Assembly: GCF_910592395.1 (NCBI RefSeq)
Contig: NC_088308.1
Span: 29,281,501-29,345,500, forward strand
Reading direction: 5' to 3'
Length of the DNA stretch: 64,000 nt
Source: Lineus longissimus
Taxonomy: Eukaryota > Nemertea > Pilidiophora > Heteronemertea > Lineidae
In this document: positions 1 to 13,508 of the stretch, one piece after another
Position numbering within the stretch: position 1 is the stretch's first letter
Layout: every line of letters begins with the position of its first letter
Position numbers and translations under genes: made by a program
Notes under the pieces: model-generated
Seen by the model: only the letters and a program-made list of their open reading frames with translations
What the model was told of the DNA's origin: nothing
The model's database searches: none

Positions 1-681
1 TAGGATAAGGAGTAATTACTCCGTCATAGCAGTGAAATCGGTCTGTTATCCCTGAAGCCACCGGTACCAAACCAGGCTACACTCTGACAGCAATGCTGAT
101 TAAAAACCATTAGAAATCCGCCAGACATGTTTAATGGTTGAATCTCTGCGTGGATCACCGGCTCCTGAAGCCGGATTCGCCTCAAGTTTACTTGAACTTC
201 ACATTCGTTTATCACTAGGAATGTACATAAACCTTTACTGAACGTGACCAAGAATGTACCTAAGAGTTGGAGTGAGGCTATCTCATATAAACTCCACGTA
301 ATCACTCCAACATTAATTACAACCTAATAACTGGTGTTTGGTTGTCTGTTCATTTGGATGGAGTGATCGAAATGGCTGTTTACGAGTTCTGTGACTTAGA
401 GTATTGATTTTAATTCTCCTGTCTCTCGAGGCAATCTATATGCTCATGTATATCAGTACTGTATGTAAGGCTAGTTAGATATTGGCGAGTTTTACTTGCA
501 ATTTACTAGTTGTATTAGATTTATCAATGCTTTAAATCTGAAAAGCACTTGATTGCTCCATGTTTCTGTTAGATACTTTTATCTACCATGTCTGGAATGA
601 TCATGGCCCAAGGTTATTCAAATTTAGGGTCGTGCAGTCGGAAACCTTTAGCAACGTGTTGAGTACAGGGCTAGAGGGAAA
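1..681. other. Non-coding, nothing recognised
   Basis: Only short open frames are present, without splice context or recognisable motifs. Confidence 0.6.
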
Positions 682-754
682 TTCCCTTTAGCTCAGTCGG
701 TAGAGTGTTGGTCTTATAAGCGAGAGGTCCCGGGTTCAATCCCCGGTTGGACCT
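682..754 (+). repeat. Degenerate tRNA-like sequence (tRNA pseudogene or SINE head), anticodon UAU
   Basis: The A-box region TAGCTCAGTCGG (689-700) and B-box region GGTTCAATCC (733-742) sit at normal tRNA spacing. The D stem GCTC/GAGT pairs. The T stem 730-734 pairs perfectly with 742-746 around loop TTCAATC. The anticodon loop CTTATAA (713-719) gives UAU (Ile codon AUA). The anticodon stem has a G-G mismatch, and the acceptor stem (682-688 against 747-753) pairs at only two of seven positions. No intron is present, although eukaryotic tRNA-Ile(UAU) genes usually have one. A functional tRNA is unlikely; a tRNA-derived SINE head or pseudogene fits better. Confidence 0.65.
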
Positions 755-1595
755 TGATGTTTTTCCTCTGTTACACTGGATGGATGCTGAAAAACGTCAG
801 TAACGAAACGCCTCATCAACTTGGCACCTTCTGCTAGGAGGATGAACTAATAACATTGATTGGGGTTAGTCTAGACCTGAACTACACCAAACTGACTACA
901 GCGTGTGATAGGAGTGATAATTTGTTAAATGCAGTCAATGGCCCCTCCAAACTATGGCGGCTTTCGCCGATAAGGAGCCTGCACGATTCGGTACCGACAT
1001 TTGACTTGACTCGAGGCGAGCGAACAGTGTATGTGTTCTTTCAATCAATGCTATCTCTCCGCTGTCCTGTCTAATGACCAGAGAGGACCCAACGCTTTCA
1101 GAAAGAGGAAATTGCTTTGCATTTTGATGGCTATTGACCATTTCATTAACTGACTTAGCATCAGATTTGGTGCAGCATGCTGCATTGTTGCTTTGTGGTC
1201 GGAGCATGGGAATCCATTTGTCAGAGATAAGCCGCGCTGATCCAAAGATTTGACCGGGGCGGTGACACATGCATGCTCCTGGGGAACTCATGACCATTGT
1301 CCGGTAGCGTATTGGTCTCAAGATCATTGCGGCATTCATGAACATTAGTGGCTCTTAATTAAGGAAAGTGATCAGTTGGATCTCTCTCTGATCAACCCAG
1401 GATTGTCGCGCATTGTGTTTTAGGTTGACACATCTTCAGGGCTTTTGAGGTTTGTTAGTCATAGAGAAGCATCAGTAGAAAGCATGACTGGTCCTTCTAT
1501 TGTGTTTTAATCAAATATACAGCCACTTGTGTCACTTTTGATTCGGCTGGATTGTGGTATGGAGAAATTGAACGTGAATGGTGCCTTCCTGTTCG

Positions 1596-1670
1596 ATACC
1601 TTGGGGTAATGGCCCTTGGCTCTGAATGGGAATTATCCTTACCATATACCTTAGGGTAATGGTGCTTTGC
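1596..1670. repeat. Weak two-copy repeat, 50-bp period
   Basis: atacctt(g/a)gggtaatgg occurs at 1596 and 1646, and the sequence around each copy is diverged but related. Confidence 0.55.
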
Positions 1671-4600
1671 CCTTGACAAATGACACGTGGTGTAGTTGAT
1701 TGATGACATCATATTAGGGGTGTAAATGAAACTCACTTCTGGAGCGAGTTTACCTCACCAATGACTTAATACTCGGCAACAAAATGTGTATTTAAAATGA
1801 GTTCACTGTACTGACACCGATATAAAATAACGTGTGTTTGGCTTCTCTATTCTTGTTCTCGCTACGATCACACGAACACTGCTTTCATCAACACCTGAGC
1901 CCATCGATATCACCGATAATATCAGAAAGCATCTTTTAATCGTTGATTGCCTTAAATCGCATGTCCCTCTTATACTTCTGAGGCATCTATGATATCACCT
2001 GCGACTTGGATCAGGTCTTTCTGCCATAAGGTAGCGAGTCTCCTTGGATCACACGATAACATCGGGCAGATCCCTCTAGAGCAGCTTCTCTTTAAAAGTC
2101 GAGTTGAAGTCTATTAGAACAAGACAGTTGGCTAAAGTAATCAGAGTGCATCTCTGCATGAAACTAGGTGACATGTCAGTTAAATGATTGAGTGTGTTTT
2201 GGATCCGAACGTGACAGCCCATTTTAAAAAGACGGTAGGAATAATACTGTTTTCTCTTCACTGCTCCCCTGAGCCAACTCGCATATATCTACATCTCAAT
2301 CCAGAATTATAACACCAGGGGGAGTTAAAGGTTTCCCCTGCTCACCAAAAAGTATTCAAATTTTAATCCGAAAACTTGCTGTTTGCCATTATTTGATAAA
2401 TAGGGACAAAATTGGATTACGTGTAATTGAAAGATCGCTAGTCAATATAACTCTATTCTATAACGTAATACCTGTCACTGCCAGGTGGTGTATGACTCTT
2501 CAGTAGTTTTAGATGGACACTTTACTTCAAAAATACAAAAGGCCTAAATCTGGTACAAAGCCTAAAGAATTCAAGTATTGTAAATGACACTTGATTGTAT
2601 CTTATTTGTGAGTACATCTAATTGGTTATATGACTAAGTGGGTCTGTGTTTGTAACATAAGGGCCATGTGTGATCACTTACAAGATCCCCTTTGCTGTGT
2701 TGTTGGTGATGTGATCCGTACAAATTGGGCCTGCTTAATGTGCAGGGTGATCGCGATAACTCGTCCTTCATTGTCCTTGATAGCTAATACGACACCTGTC
2801 CTTATATTCAGGACAACACTTTGTCCAAACCACGGTGAACGTCACGTGGCTTTCTTTCTAACTAGATTTCATAAATGCCCGCTTGCAAATGCGATATACC
2901 ACAGTCAAGAATAAGTGTGATATGCCGGACTCAAAAACAATGGCATTTACCGTGGCTTAATAAGAGCATGCGTCCGGTCCGGCGTGGATTATATTAGTGG
3001 GAAATCTGAATGTGCAGATGTGTTAAGCGAGGCCAGCATGTGAATAGCCAACCAGTCAGTATTCCTGACATAAAAACCCAAACAGTCTTGTCTTCGTAGA
3101 CAAGAGGCAATCTTATGAGTTTAGAAAGGTAATTAGACCATGGTCCTCATGGACTGGCGGAGTGTTCACCGCCTTGATTAGACCAGACAGCCTGGTTATA
3201 GATGAGCCAATCTTCACTGCTTTACGCCATTTCTCATCTTGCCACCGGATACAGTGGTTCATTAGCTTGCAGCCCGTAATGGTTAAGAATGGGAGAACTT
3301 TAATGGTAGCACAATATCCCCGAACAATCAACTCACAAAGGGGTTGATTCGGTTTTATATCGTTTCTTGAATAGCGCTAGTTTTATATATACTACATGTA
3401 TTTATTGGCTATGGTTTCATTTTGAAATTGTTATTCCTGTAGCAGGGCTGCAAACGAGACGGATCTCTGATTGCAAATTCTCTGTTTCTGGTATGCATTG
3501 ATATAGTATCCACGGACATACGGATAGTATCACTCCAACTAGCCAACGCATGCTGTTCTTCACCAACATTGCCATGACTGTTCCCACTGCCAAAATGATA
3601 ATACCATTGACAATCGGGACAATCCTCAGCCCAGAGTGGCACAAGAGCGATTACGCTAAAATCCACTTTTTTACCAACGAAAGCTAGAAAAATGCAAGAC
3701 GATAGCCCAGGCTGTGACTCATGGACTTTGGTCAATAGTGCTAATCGCAAGAATTAATGTTGAGCGCCGGAACTGGGCACTCGAGGAGAGGAGAAGATTG
3801 GGAGAAACGGCCGGCTGCAGCAGGCGTGGGGAGAGTGTGAGTGACTCCAGTCCTCAACGCCCGCCAAGTGGATCATTTTACACCGCCATGAAAGCTCTAA
3901 CTTTGGGAAAGAACCTCCAATGACAACTTGATGTTTTTACTCTGTCAAGTGTGCATGGATGTAACAGTTGGACACATCTTAGCCCCTTTATTGCTGTTAC
4001 TAGTGTTTACTTAAGCAGTGGTGAATCATGTCTGGCCTGTAGAGTAATCGGGATTTCCACTTGTAGCGTGGAAATATCCACCCTTCAGATTCCGGGCCAG
4101 CATTCACATGTAATGCGATATGATGCTTTGTGCTATCAAGCTAGTCTGCGCCACACATCGACCTTGTACTGAGTAAGGAGGTTCTTCTCAAGTTCATTTC
4201 TGCGAACTTGGATTTCCTCGACCTTTCTTTTAAAGGTCTGTTACAGGCCGATTTAGTGTTCAAAGACACCAACAAGATGAACTGCATTATTCGAGAAAGT
4301 CATCGGTTTGATAGTACCTGGTTGTCTAGTGAACGCAGTCAATTGTTTAATGGTTTATTACCCAATTTGAGAGAGGCAGTAGTGTCATCAACATTCCTCT
4401 TCAACAAGGAGGAGATGAGATCATCCCGCAAGGTGTGATGAGGCAGCGTCCTATCATAGGCGGGCGTCGTTCATCCATGTTTAATTGCCTCACCGAGGAT
4501 TTCAATATGAGTTGAAGCACTTATGGTTCACCAAGGGAAATAACAGGCCAATCTGTTGCTCTCATAAATTACTATTGAAGAGTTTCTCATTTACTCGACA

Positions 4601-5639
4601 TGGTGTTAGAGTGAATCTGTATTCATGACACATATATGGGCGAATTTTTCCTTGGGTTGGCGGTCAATAAATGGCTAACAAGATAATTTGCATTCTGGGC
4701 ATCAATCTAATTTCGTTTCGGCTGCAACAGGTTCTCTCAGTGGTGTGGCGGAGGAAAGTTCCACGCTTGCTTCTAGGCAAGTGTGTCTTGCGAGTCCCAT
4801 GCTCATGTACTATATAGATGTTTGGATATTGAAGCAATGTCAGATACAATCCTGACTGTCTGTAACCATTACCACCGCCTGAACTAGTGTTTATTGCCAC
4901 TGTAATGCCATGTTGGTTAACATCGCCAGTTTCGATGCTGGTGCTCAGTGGTTGTTGACTCGAGACGTGTTTTGAAACAATGACATTTTACTTTTATTAC
5001 ATTAGGTTAATGCCTTTTAGCTGCTTCCTTTTAGTTCAGTTAAACACAAGTTCTATTTCTAGGAACTTCTGTAGAGTTTTCGTGTTTGGCATGAATTGAT
5101 TGTGACAGCGGATTTAGCGATCAAACGTTCCTAGTCTTATAAGAAAACATCGCTGGTGTTATAAACATATATCTGTTACAATGATTCTTTGTAGTGCTTT
5201 CATACTGTTCTAAAGAAGGTCTAAAGAATGCCTATCATATCTCTCTCTTGGAGATGTTGCCATTAGTGCCGGATAACTACTAAACAAACGCTGTTGCTGG
5301 TACATGTATACATGTATTTCTTTATTTCCTCCTTGCTGGAAGATTACAAAACTAGGGATATTTACAAGAACAAAAAATTACCCAAAACAGAAAGAAAAAT
5401 TGTCTTTGAACTATTGAGATATTCTTTCATTCACGTCAGTGACAGCGTAAAACAATGGATTTTTTCCACTATCAACAAAAGTAATTATTCGACACGCGAA
5501 CAACCAATTTTCATAAACACGGGAACTCTATGAAAAATTCTCATTAGTGGATTAATAAGAAGTTGACTGTATTGAAGACCAGTTTGGGAATACTGTATGA
5601 AAGGTGGGGCCTTATGACTTAATTACCTCATTCAACTTT

Positions 5640-5684
5640 CAGTTAGTTAAAAATTTTGAAAGATTTTCAAAGTAAAAAAAGTTT
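5640..5684. repeat. Fragment of the ~134-bp dispersed repeat
   Basis: This 45-bp stretch (cagttagttaaaaattttga onwards) aligns with 29250-29294 (cagtcagttgaaaattttga onwards) with only a handful of differences. It includes the ttttcaaagt(a/c)aaaaa core. Confidence 0.65.
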
Positions 5685-6100
5685 GTGCAAATTCAGCACG
5701 GTTCACTAGCATTTCAATGTGCTCATGACGTGACGAGAGCAAATCTCACGGGTGGGGCGGAAATACGCCATATTGCTGACATCAACAACTATTTCTTTTG
5801 ACCCTGCCAGAGTATTTCAAAACAATTTATTGATTGACTCTGGCCCTGCTGACCTCGATTTTTGACAACTTTAAAAAAAGGCCATTTTAACGATAAATCA
5901 ACTGCAAACATAATCTTTTATATCGCCAAGGTATATGGATGCGATATGTTGAGAAAAATCTGTACAACTATCGAAATATACGATTACTTGGAACTATTTC
6001 GGACAATCACTTTGCCACCTGCGCGACCTTGTCACAATTACGGCGCGCTCTTTTGCATATCGCATATAAGAGGCTAATAAAATCTCCTCACAGCATGAAA

Positions 6101-6190
6101 GCCTTGACGGTTCAGCGCTTAGAGTGTTTGACTGTGGGTCGGCTGGTCACGGGTTCGACTCCCGGTGAATCCACCGCAGTTCTATTTTTT
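6101..6190 (+). repeat. Degenerate tRNA-like sequence with T-run terminator (SINE or tRNA pseudogene), anticodon GUG
   Basis: The B box GGTTCGACTCC (6152-6162) lies in a T arm whose stem pairs at four of five positions. The D stem GTTC/GAGT (6110-6113, 6122-6125) pairs using wobble. The anticodon loop CTGTGGG (6132-6138) gives GUG (His) in a weak stem. Acceptor 6101-6107 against 6166-6172 pairs at only four of seven. A T6 run at 6185-6190 could end a Pol III transcript. The layout is tRNA-derived, but the stems are too eroded for a functional tRNA-His. Confidence 0.55.
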
Positions 6191-7204
6191 CTTCTTCCTT
6201 ATCTTGTCATCTGATCATCCATGAACAGATGTCAAATTTTTCATCATTATCATTACCATACCTCGCACCCAAAGTTTTGAATCTACAGTACATACTTTTT
6301 CTGGGCGTTCTAGCACTACCGAGGATGGTTTGAATCGGTAGCTGATATTTTCGAGGCTACATTGGGGCAAAGAAGTATTAGTGTGGGACCGTGACTGTTC
6401 CAATCAGAATTAGCCAAAGGGTATCCTGAGCTTGAGGCTTTTTATACTCCTTCGTCATATCGAGGAGCGGAGGATATTGAAAACCATTGGTGCCTGGATG
6501 ATTAAAGGGGTACGCCGGTCGTTGACGTATATTTACTGTTGGTCCAATTATATTTAGTTCCTACTTCAAACACCAATCGACTCCAATAGTCAGTAGTCAC
6601 ACGCTCGAGCGCTATCTGTATACAATTGGTGGATGTATTAGTTTTCCCGATCGCTGCATCTTAATTCAGGCCATGTGTCCACTGGGTTTGTCATATGAGA
6701 ACACATGGACTCTGAGGTGGATGTATTGCTTCAATCATCGCAAATCTGCCTTAAACGGCGAGTTTTCTCTGGTACCGGTACGGCAGTGGCGTGCGTCTTT
6801 TTCATTGAAACGCTTATTCAAGAAGGGAACTAGCCAGCACTTGAAAGCTCTTGTTTGGCACTCTCCACAACTAGCAATGTTTGTTCCTTCTTGTGGCTTC
6901 TTACAACACCATAACAGCTTGTCTTTGTCCATTTCAGCTCTGTTCTCCAGTTCATTTTCAAAAGAATCAAAATACCACACAATCGCTATTCCAACCTTTC
7001 TTATTTTGGGCCCTAGAATCACTGCAATTGCACTCTGCGATGCTCACACCCACCAGATATCAAGAACACATGTTTTGTTTTAAGCTTGGCCCTTGTCACT
7101 CTCTCACCAGGAAACCTGGGCTACCTCCAGTCAGGATGTGGTCTCTCCGACACTCTGACACTTTGGTCACTTCCAGTCTGCTTCTGCTCTCACCAAAGGA
7201 TCAC

Positions 7205-7435
7205 AACTGTTATTGTTCCCGTTGTTTTCAAATCACTCACGACTCAGCAATGACTCGGAGAAATACTCCCGATTCAACAGCCTGACCTTCGAGCCAAGGA
7301 GGCCCAGTAAGGCTTGGTTCTCTCATCAGATCATCTCCATCGCTATTCTACCCTTCCTGCCCCAAATCACCGCTCAAGCAATGACACTGAGAGATTCTCC
7401 CTAATGCAACAGTTGCCTGCAAATTCAATCAGTGA
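7205..7435. repeat. Diverged ~131-bp duplication
   Basis: The segment around 7231-7284 (caatcac-gctca-caatgac...ctccc-atgcaaca type) recurs around 7362-7416 at roughly 70 percent similarity. A weaker third copy is suggested at 6980-7045 (atcgctattcc...aatcac). The long open frames on both strands between 6673 and 7404 lie over this area and match nothing I recognise. Confidence 0.4.
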
Positions 7436-8098
7436 ATCGGCGGGAAGCGACCAGACCGTGACTGATAACCACTCTCACAGAATGGGAGGGTAGGGGCCAA
7501 ATTGCTGAATGATGAGTTGATCAATTGAGTTATGTGTTGAATTGATACTCATCAGTGTCAAAGGCGAGGTTATAATCTTTATGGCAAGCCAATCGAACAT
7601 TTGCACGAAATATACCAGCAGTTGCCATTCCTTTCAGTGCAGCGTCATGTTGCAATTTGAAACAATAGGTTTTGCGATGTACTTCCGTATAAAAAACTTG
7701 AAAGATTATTTCATTAGTGGATTTGTTAGTATGGTAGATTGATCTGATTGGTACACTAACGCAGTTTACTGTGATGAAAATTGGGGGAGGCATTCACAAA
7801 ACTGATTCGGCGATCACTTGTGGATTACCTGTTGCTTTCGATGAACTGAATGTGGTAGGAGTTTCTTCTTATTCGAATAGATAATATTCTCGATGTCCAA
7901 AATAGCATATCCTTTTTGACAGCTTACGTGATTAGCGAGCTTGTAATGATGTGGTTAACTGTATGTACTGATCTGTCAGTGGTAAGAGACATTTGAGCGC
8001 TTCTCTGGCTTCCAACTCTCTCTTTAAATCGCACTTGCAATGAAGCTTGAAACAAGCTACTTTAGGAAGCAGGTGTTCGATGCTTGACTTGCAACCCC

Positions 8099-8182
8099 AG
8101 GCTTGCTAGGCCTCTTACTAGTCTCTACTCCTGTTTTCATAGGCTTGCTAGGCCTCTTACCAGTCTCTGCTCCTGTTTTCAT
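8099..8182. repeat. Two-copy 42-bp tandem duplication
   Basis: The 42-bp unit beginning aggcttgctaggcctcttac occurs at 8099-8140 and again at 8141-8182 with two substitutions. This is a recent local duplication with no coding context. Confidence 0.95.
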
Positions 8183-11100
8183 AGACGTTAGCTCTCACCC
8201 TGTTGCATATTCTGATACCATATCCCTTAAGGAACCGTTGTAGTAGTATGGCCCATGTGGTGTTATCTTCTCAACCCTTGGCATGTAAATCATTGCAGTT
8301 TTTGCAATATCATAAGATTAAGTCCAACTTCACTTGGGGCTACTTAAAGGCGCTTACTCTCGTATACTCCGAGGTCAACTCAATGAAATTGAACAGAAAA
8401 CTTCGTAATGAAAACATCCCATCCATGCTAGCTAATGAGTGCATGGACTACACTCAAATGCATTAACTGAGAATTATTGAATGCACTAGATGCATATGCA
8501 TAGATGTTGTGGTGAATCATTTTGAGTAGTTAACCTGAAGTGATGACAGTCAGACGTGGCTGTCTGTCAATCATCTTAATCCTGATGCTTCAGGAGAACT
8601 TCCCTGTCAAGTTCAGATGCAATCCAGACTCCACACAGGTTCAAGGCCTTTTAACACCTTTCATTTTGCTAAAGAAATAGCTGAGTTTTTCCTTGGAGTT
8701 TTCTTATGATTCATTTCTCTAACTTGATTCTTGAACTCAGTAGGAAACGTTGTGATTCTGGCAGATAACATTGCATTTGATGCACATGAAGCACTGCTTC
8801 AGCCGTACTGTAAATCTCATGGCTTTGTGGATTTTAGTCAGGGTCTTAGAAAAGATCGCTGCAATTATTTTAAGCTCGTATTCTAGTTTTGTTAAACATG
8901 CTGGCCAGGTATATCAAGCTTCTGCAGATGATACGTAGCAAAGAGTAATACTAATGTCAATTAAGTAAGGCTGTCTTACTTAATACTCTCCTATTTGATT
9001 GCTTTTGGACGGTTATACGCTTTAGCCTCGAGATATCTTAACTTAGTAATACGTATGCTACAAGCCTCTAATTTGTCCCACTGTCAGGGTGCCTGCCCTA
9101 ATTGGTCACCTGATGACTAGCATGGTCAGTCTGTCAAGCCACGATGTATTTGGTTGCACTAGCTGTTTAGAGTGCGGCACCCTGGCATTGGTGTGAAGGG
9201 ATGGAAGTCCTGGAAGGATAATAAGACTGTTACCCCTGCCATTGTCACCTCGTCAGAAGTTAACCTTTGCTACCCAGTTAGTCTGCCCTGCAGTTGCTTT
9301 GTTATGATTGAATTATGGCAGGTCGGTACCCTGACTCAATCATAATACTGAAATTCAAAATCTTCGTGGGGACAGTGACAAACCATCTCCACTCGCCGAG
9401 TTGGAAGTTTTGTGGAAGACATTGCACCTATCCTGACTCCTCACTTTGTCTGGATGGAAATAATGTAGCCGAAATAGCTGGCACAGAAATCTTGCAGAAG
9501 CTACACTAAGCTGATATATGTTCTCATATGATATCAACTAGAACTCACAGGAACATATACCACTGCCATTTGATTACGTGAGAAAGGCATAGTGTTCAAT
9601 CATGTTGTAATGTACTCTCATCGAAAGTGAGCCTGTCAGATCGTGATTGGCAGAGTCTTTTAAGGAAGAGCAATCACTTCTCATCCTAATGATCAACAAA
9701 CTAAGACACGCCTGTCATAACTTAAGTTGGATTGTTTTTACAGCATGTAAAATAAGTTCAACATGTTGAACTCTCCATTCAAATGGTGGATGACTATTAC
9801 AAGGCGCCTCTGACTGTTTTGCTATGATTCTCTAATCCCCCAGTAATGGACAGCGAAAGTCTATTCCATCTTCAGAGAGTGTCAACTCCGACAGAATATT
9901 AGTTTGGTCACAGCCGTTCTGGTGTAACCATCGAGCCAATGATTGGCGATCAGCTCAGAATTCTGACGCTAAATGATTGGGATTATAGGATTGATGGACT
10001 GAGTCAGTGATTTTGGAATAGGATTCTGGTGCATCACTGCACAGGAAAATTGTGCCGAGTGAAGCGTGATGCAGCAGGTTAGCTATCTGTTGCTGATACT
10101 GGTGGACACCATAGCCTTGTCATTAGTGGCCGGACTATGGCTGTTGGGAATGCTTTATTATGATCAGCAGTGTGACAGAAGTGTGTATGGCTGCCGTTTC
10201 ATTTTGAACAAAACTGACTCGCATATTAGAAATACAACGATTCTACAATGGTAATTCATATCTATCTTGACAATGCCTGTTCGATTGAAAAAGCTGTGCT
10301 AATGCAGGACGTGTAGGCTGACATGAAGCCCATGTATGTCGTGACACGAGTCAATAATCGATGACCCACATGTGATCCGGTTCCCTGCGTTGCTTCAGGG
10401 TAGTAGTCGCATCAGCGGAAATCACGTAATTTCAACTAAATTCAACGCCATTGCTGCTCTCCCCTGCCCTGGCATTTCAATTATAATGCGAATCGCACCA
10501 AGGCATGCTTCAAATGATGATTTAAAGTGGATATTCAATAGTCCATTACACACCTGTTGTGAACTTTGATGTGATTGATGCCTTGTAAATTGGAGACATG
10601 TAATCACCTTAAGGCTTCCTTTTCAATGGAGTTTTTCCCTTATGAGCTGCGAGTCGAAGAAAATAGCAGAATTGTATGTAGAAGAGAATTTAACTGTGAA
10701 TGGGCACGATAAACTGCAGAAAAGGTGTCGCAAAGTGGTGTTAATGATGACACAGGCCGGCACCAGAGGTAAAATGTTTAGAAATCAGGGTAACAAAACC
10801 AAACTGAGGGCCTGTATCGTCGAGAGGACAGACCGCACAACTGGTAAGCCCACCGATTCTGAGAGGGTTAACGTTTTTCCTTCTTGACAATGTACACAGT
10901 ACTCGTGCGGCTAGAATCATCGCGAGACAGGCTTATCTCGCCTTCATCATCATTGCGATGCCATTTGACAAGCAAAGCTAATTGTTTTGAATGTCAAACA
11001 GGGAATTGGCTTAAGCAGGCTAGTTTTGATTTGCTCTGGAGATGCATTGTCAGAGACAAACAGGAAGATATGAGAGGAGCATGCACTGAGACTGCTGCTG

Positions 11101-11370
11101 TTGCTGCTGCTTTCAAATGAGGCAGCAGAATCACGGGCGCAGTTTTTATAATGTCAACAAAGGATATTGACCAGCCAAAGCCAAACCTACAACACATCTC
11201 TCTTCCTTGAATAGATTCATCTGTTCGTATGTTATAGATTGAATAAAGTTTATCTTTGCACGAAACAGTAAATTGATGAAACATACCTTGACGTTTCATG
11301 GTTACTTAGACCATGTCATCTCTCTTGTTGTCAAAAGAGAGAACGACATACGCAAATTTGAACAAAAAGC

Positions 11371-11450
11371 TTCATTTTGAGCGAGAAAAAAAAAATTTTG
11401 TACTTAGATATTTTTTCAGAAGTCAAACATTTTCAAAGTAAAATTTTTTT
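11371..11450. repeat. Fragment of the ~134-bp dispersed repeat
   Basis: It reads ttcattttgagcgagaaaa, then ttttttcagaagtcaaac and ttttcaaagtaaaa. The order and wording match 29189-29290, with the central part shortened. Confidence 0.65.
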
Positions 11451-12315
11451 TGATGTATATCAGTGAAATTTCATGCATGTGAGGTCAAAGCCAAAAGATG
11501 AAGATCGAATAAAAAACATCTTCCCGATAAATTATATATCAAATATCCTTGCAATGAGATAACATTCAGAAATCCGCAGTTATTACCATGGTTACCAAGC
11601 AAGAAACAACCCAAAGAAATTGACTGGGCCTTTGTCTCTGCTTGCGTCGCATCATTCCGCTCTGTCGCCATGCTTTCAGTTTACCAATAAGCCATCTCGT
11701 GTACCGTATCACAGCAAGGTACGGCGCGTGCGGCAAAAGTACCCTGAATTATTGAAGATCCGACTGATCTAATGAAGCGAAAATGGCCAATAAAACACTA
11801 ACCTGTAATGGATATTCTAAATAGTGAAATAGGCACCGAGGCGTGAATACATCAGCCAGTTCAGATAACGTGGGCTTAATCGGGCTGTGAACAGACGCAA
11901 CCACCGTGTATGGCTCCATGGTTCTCATCGGCTCTCGCGTCCTGACGAGTCGAGGCTAAAACGATGATCTTAGGATGAGACGCCGTACATGCATGTGATA
12001 ATTTCACCTCCGCCCATTATACGTAAAATATTATCCTTATCATTTTCTTCATCTTAATTCATAGACACGTGATCAAATCGTCATATATTCCATATCAAAA
12101 TGATGATCATGATTATGATCACATTCTACTAGGGTCTTTGCTAGCTCATTAGCCGCCACGTTATTGGTGACAGGTAAGGGGTAGAGAAAGTGAATACCAC
12201 ATTGAGTGGCGACACCAAAGGCAGATTAGGCTGAGGAGTCTGAAACATGGAAAGTTGGCTGACAAGCAGTAGTCTGGGCACTAGCATACGTGGTGACACC
12301 ACTGCAGAGGCCTAA

Positions 12316-12473
12316 ACCATCATCAAACTGGCTTTACACATTTCATCAGCTCTCTAATATCTGATCACTGGCTCAGCTTATTCAGAAAGGCGGGACCATC
12401 ATCAAACTGGCTTTACACATTTCATCAGCTCTCTAATATCTGATCACTGGCTCAGCTTATTCAGAAAGGCGGG
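12316..12473. repeat. Perfect 79-bp tandem duplication
   Basis: Positions 12316-12394 and 12395-12473 are identical over 79 bp, and the first ten bases of the unit begin a third copy at 12474. The identity implies a very recent event, or an assembly-level duplication. Confidence 0.97.
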
Positions 12474-13484
12474 ACCATCATCATGACTCAAACTTGTTTG
12501 GAACAGTATACCTTTCAACAGCTTTTTTTCACAATCCATTCATTATCATATCTCAAAGCAGAATACATTCCGCTCTTTGGACTAGGACAGGCTACCCTAT
12601 GAACCGTCTGATATAATTGTTGATTTTAATAAGAATTGTTTTCCTATTCAATGAGTGTCGCCCCTGGCCTCTTTATACACATATCACCTTATTTGTTAAA
12701 TCTTAACATATCTCCCTGGGGCTTTCTACTTCCTTCACTTCATCTCACAACCATCAACTATTCCTCTCATGCCCAGAGGCTATTTGTACAGTTTTCATTT
12801 AATGCACACAAGAATATCAGTTTTGAAATTACACATTTCTTTGCTTGGAAAGACTGTTCTTACCTTGACGACAATTACTGTCTGACGACATATTGGGTCG
12901 CTTATGATGAACTGAACTTTTGTGTTTGAAAAAGCATTACATATAAGCAACATGTGTTTGCGACATCGTCATCTTAATGCGTTGAAGTGAGGTTTCGGAG
13001 AACATTTTTGCTTCATAGGTCGACAAGTACCATCCAATGAACTCACGGCTGATGCGCTGGTACTATCGGTTCTAACTCACTCCTGGGGCGTTGGTCTACC
13101 GCATATTTCTGACATTTATTCGTCGCCAGAAAGAATGTTGAGTTATATGTCTACCATCCGAATTGTCTGCTTTGCTGTTTTTGGAGAGTTTCCTGGTGAA
13201 TGTCAGCTCAACATATGACGAAATAGCTCTTTGACTGGGAAATGTTTCTCCTCAAATATACCAACAATCTTTAAAAAACCAGTAGGAATAACATTTGTGA
13301 CAGCTTTCTTCAACGAGAAAGAAGTACGTCTAAAATCAGTGTATCTTCTAAGGCATCGTCTTCAAATAACCAGGAAGGCAACTGTTGATGTCCCTGGGTA
13401 TTATACTCTGGTTATTATGGCAATAGGAGACGTCTAGACGTGTGATGACATTCTCGAACATCATTTCAACTAAACAACAAATAA

Positions 13485-13508
13485 GATATAAAGATATAAA
13501 GATATAAA
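13485..13508. repeat. (GATATAAA)3 microsatellite
   Basis: Three perfect copies of an 8-bp AT-rich unit occur in non-coding sequence. Confidence 0.9.

Larger units (their letters stand above)
755..6100. other. Non-coding, small repeats only
   Basis: The longest open frame is about 136 codons (935-1345 minus), with a composition that looks random. A perfect palindrome tacatgtatacatgta lies at 5301-5316. Apart from the repeats listed separately I see no gene. Confidence 0.6.

Noticed and set aside
682-754. Functional tRNA-Ile(UAU) gene
   Set aside because: The acceptor stem is largely unpaired and the anticodon stem carries a mismatch.
8901-8935. Possible reverse-transcriptase ADDT motif (tct gca gat gat acg)
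   Set aside because: The first residue is Ser, not Tyr/Phe. A stop follows at once and no neighbouring RT blocks are present.
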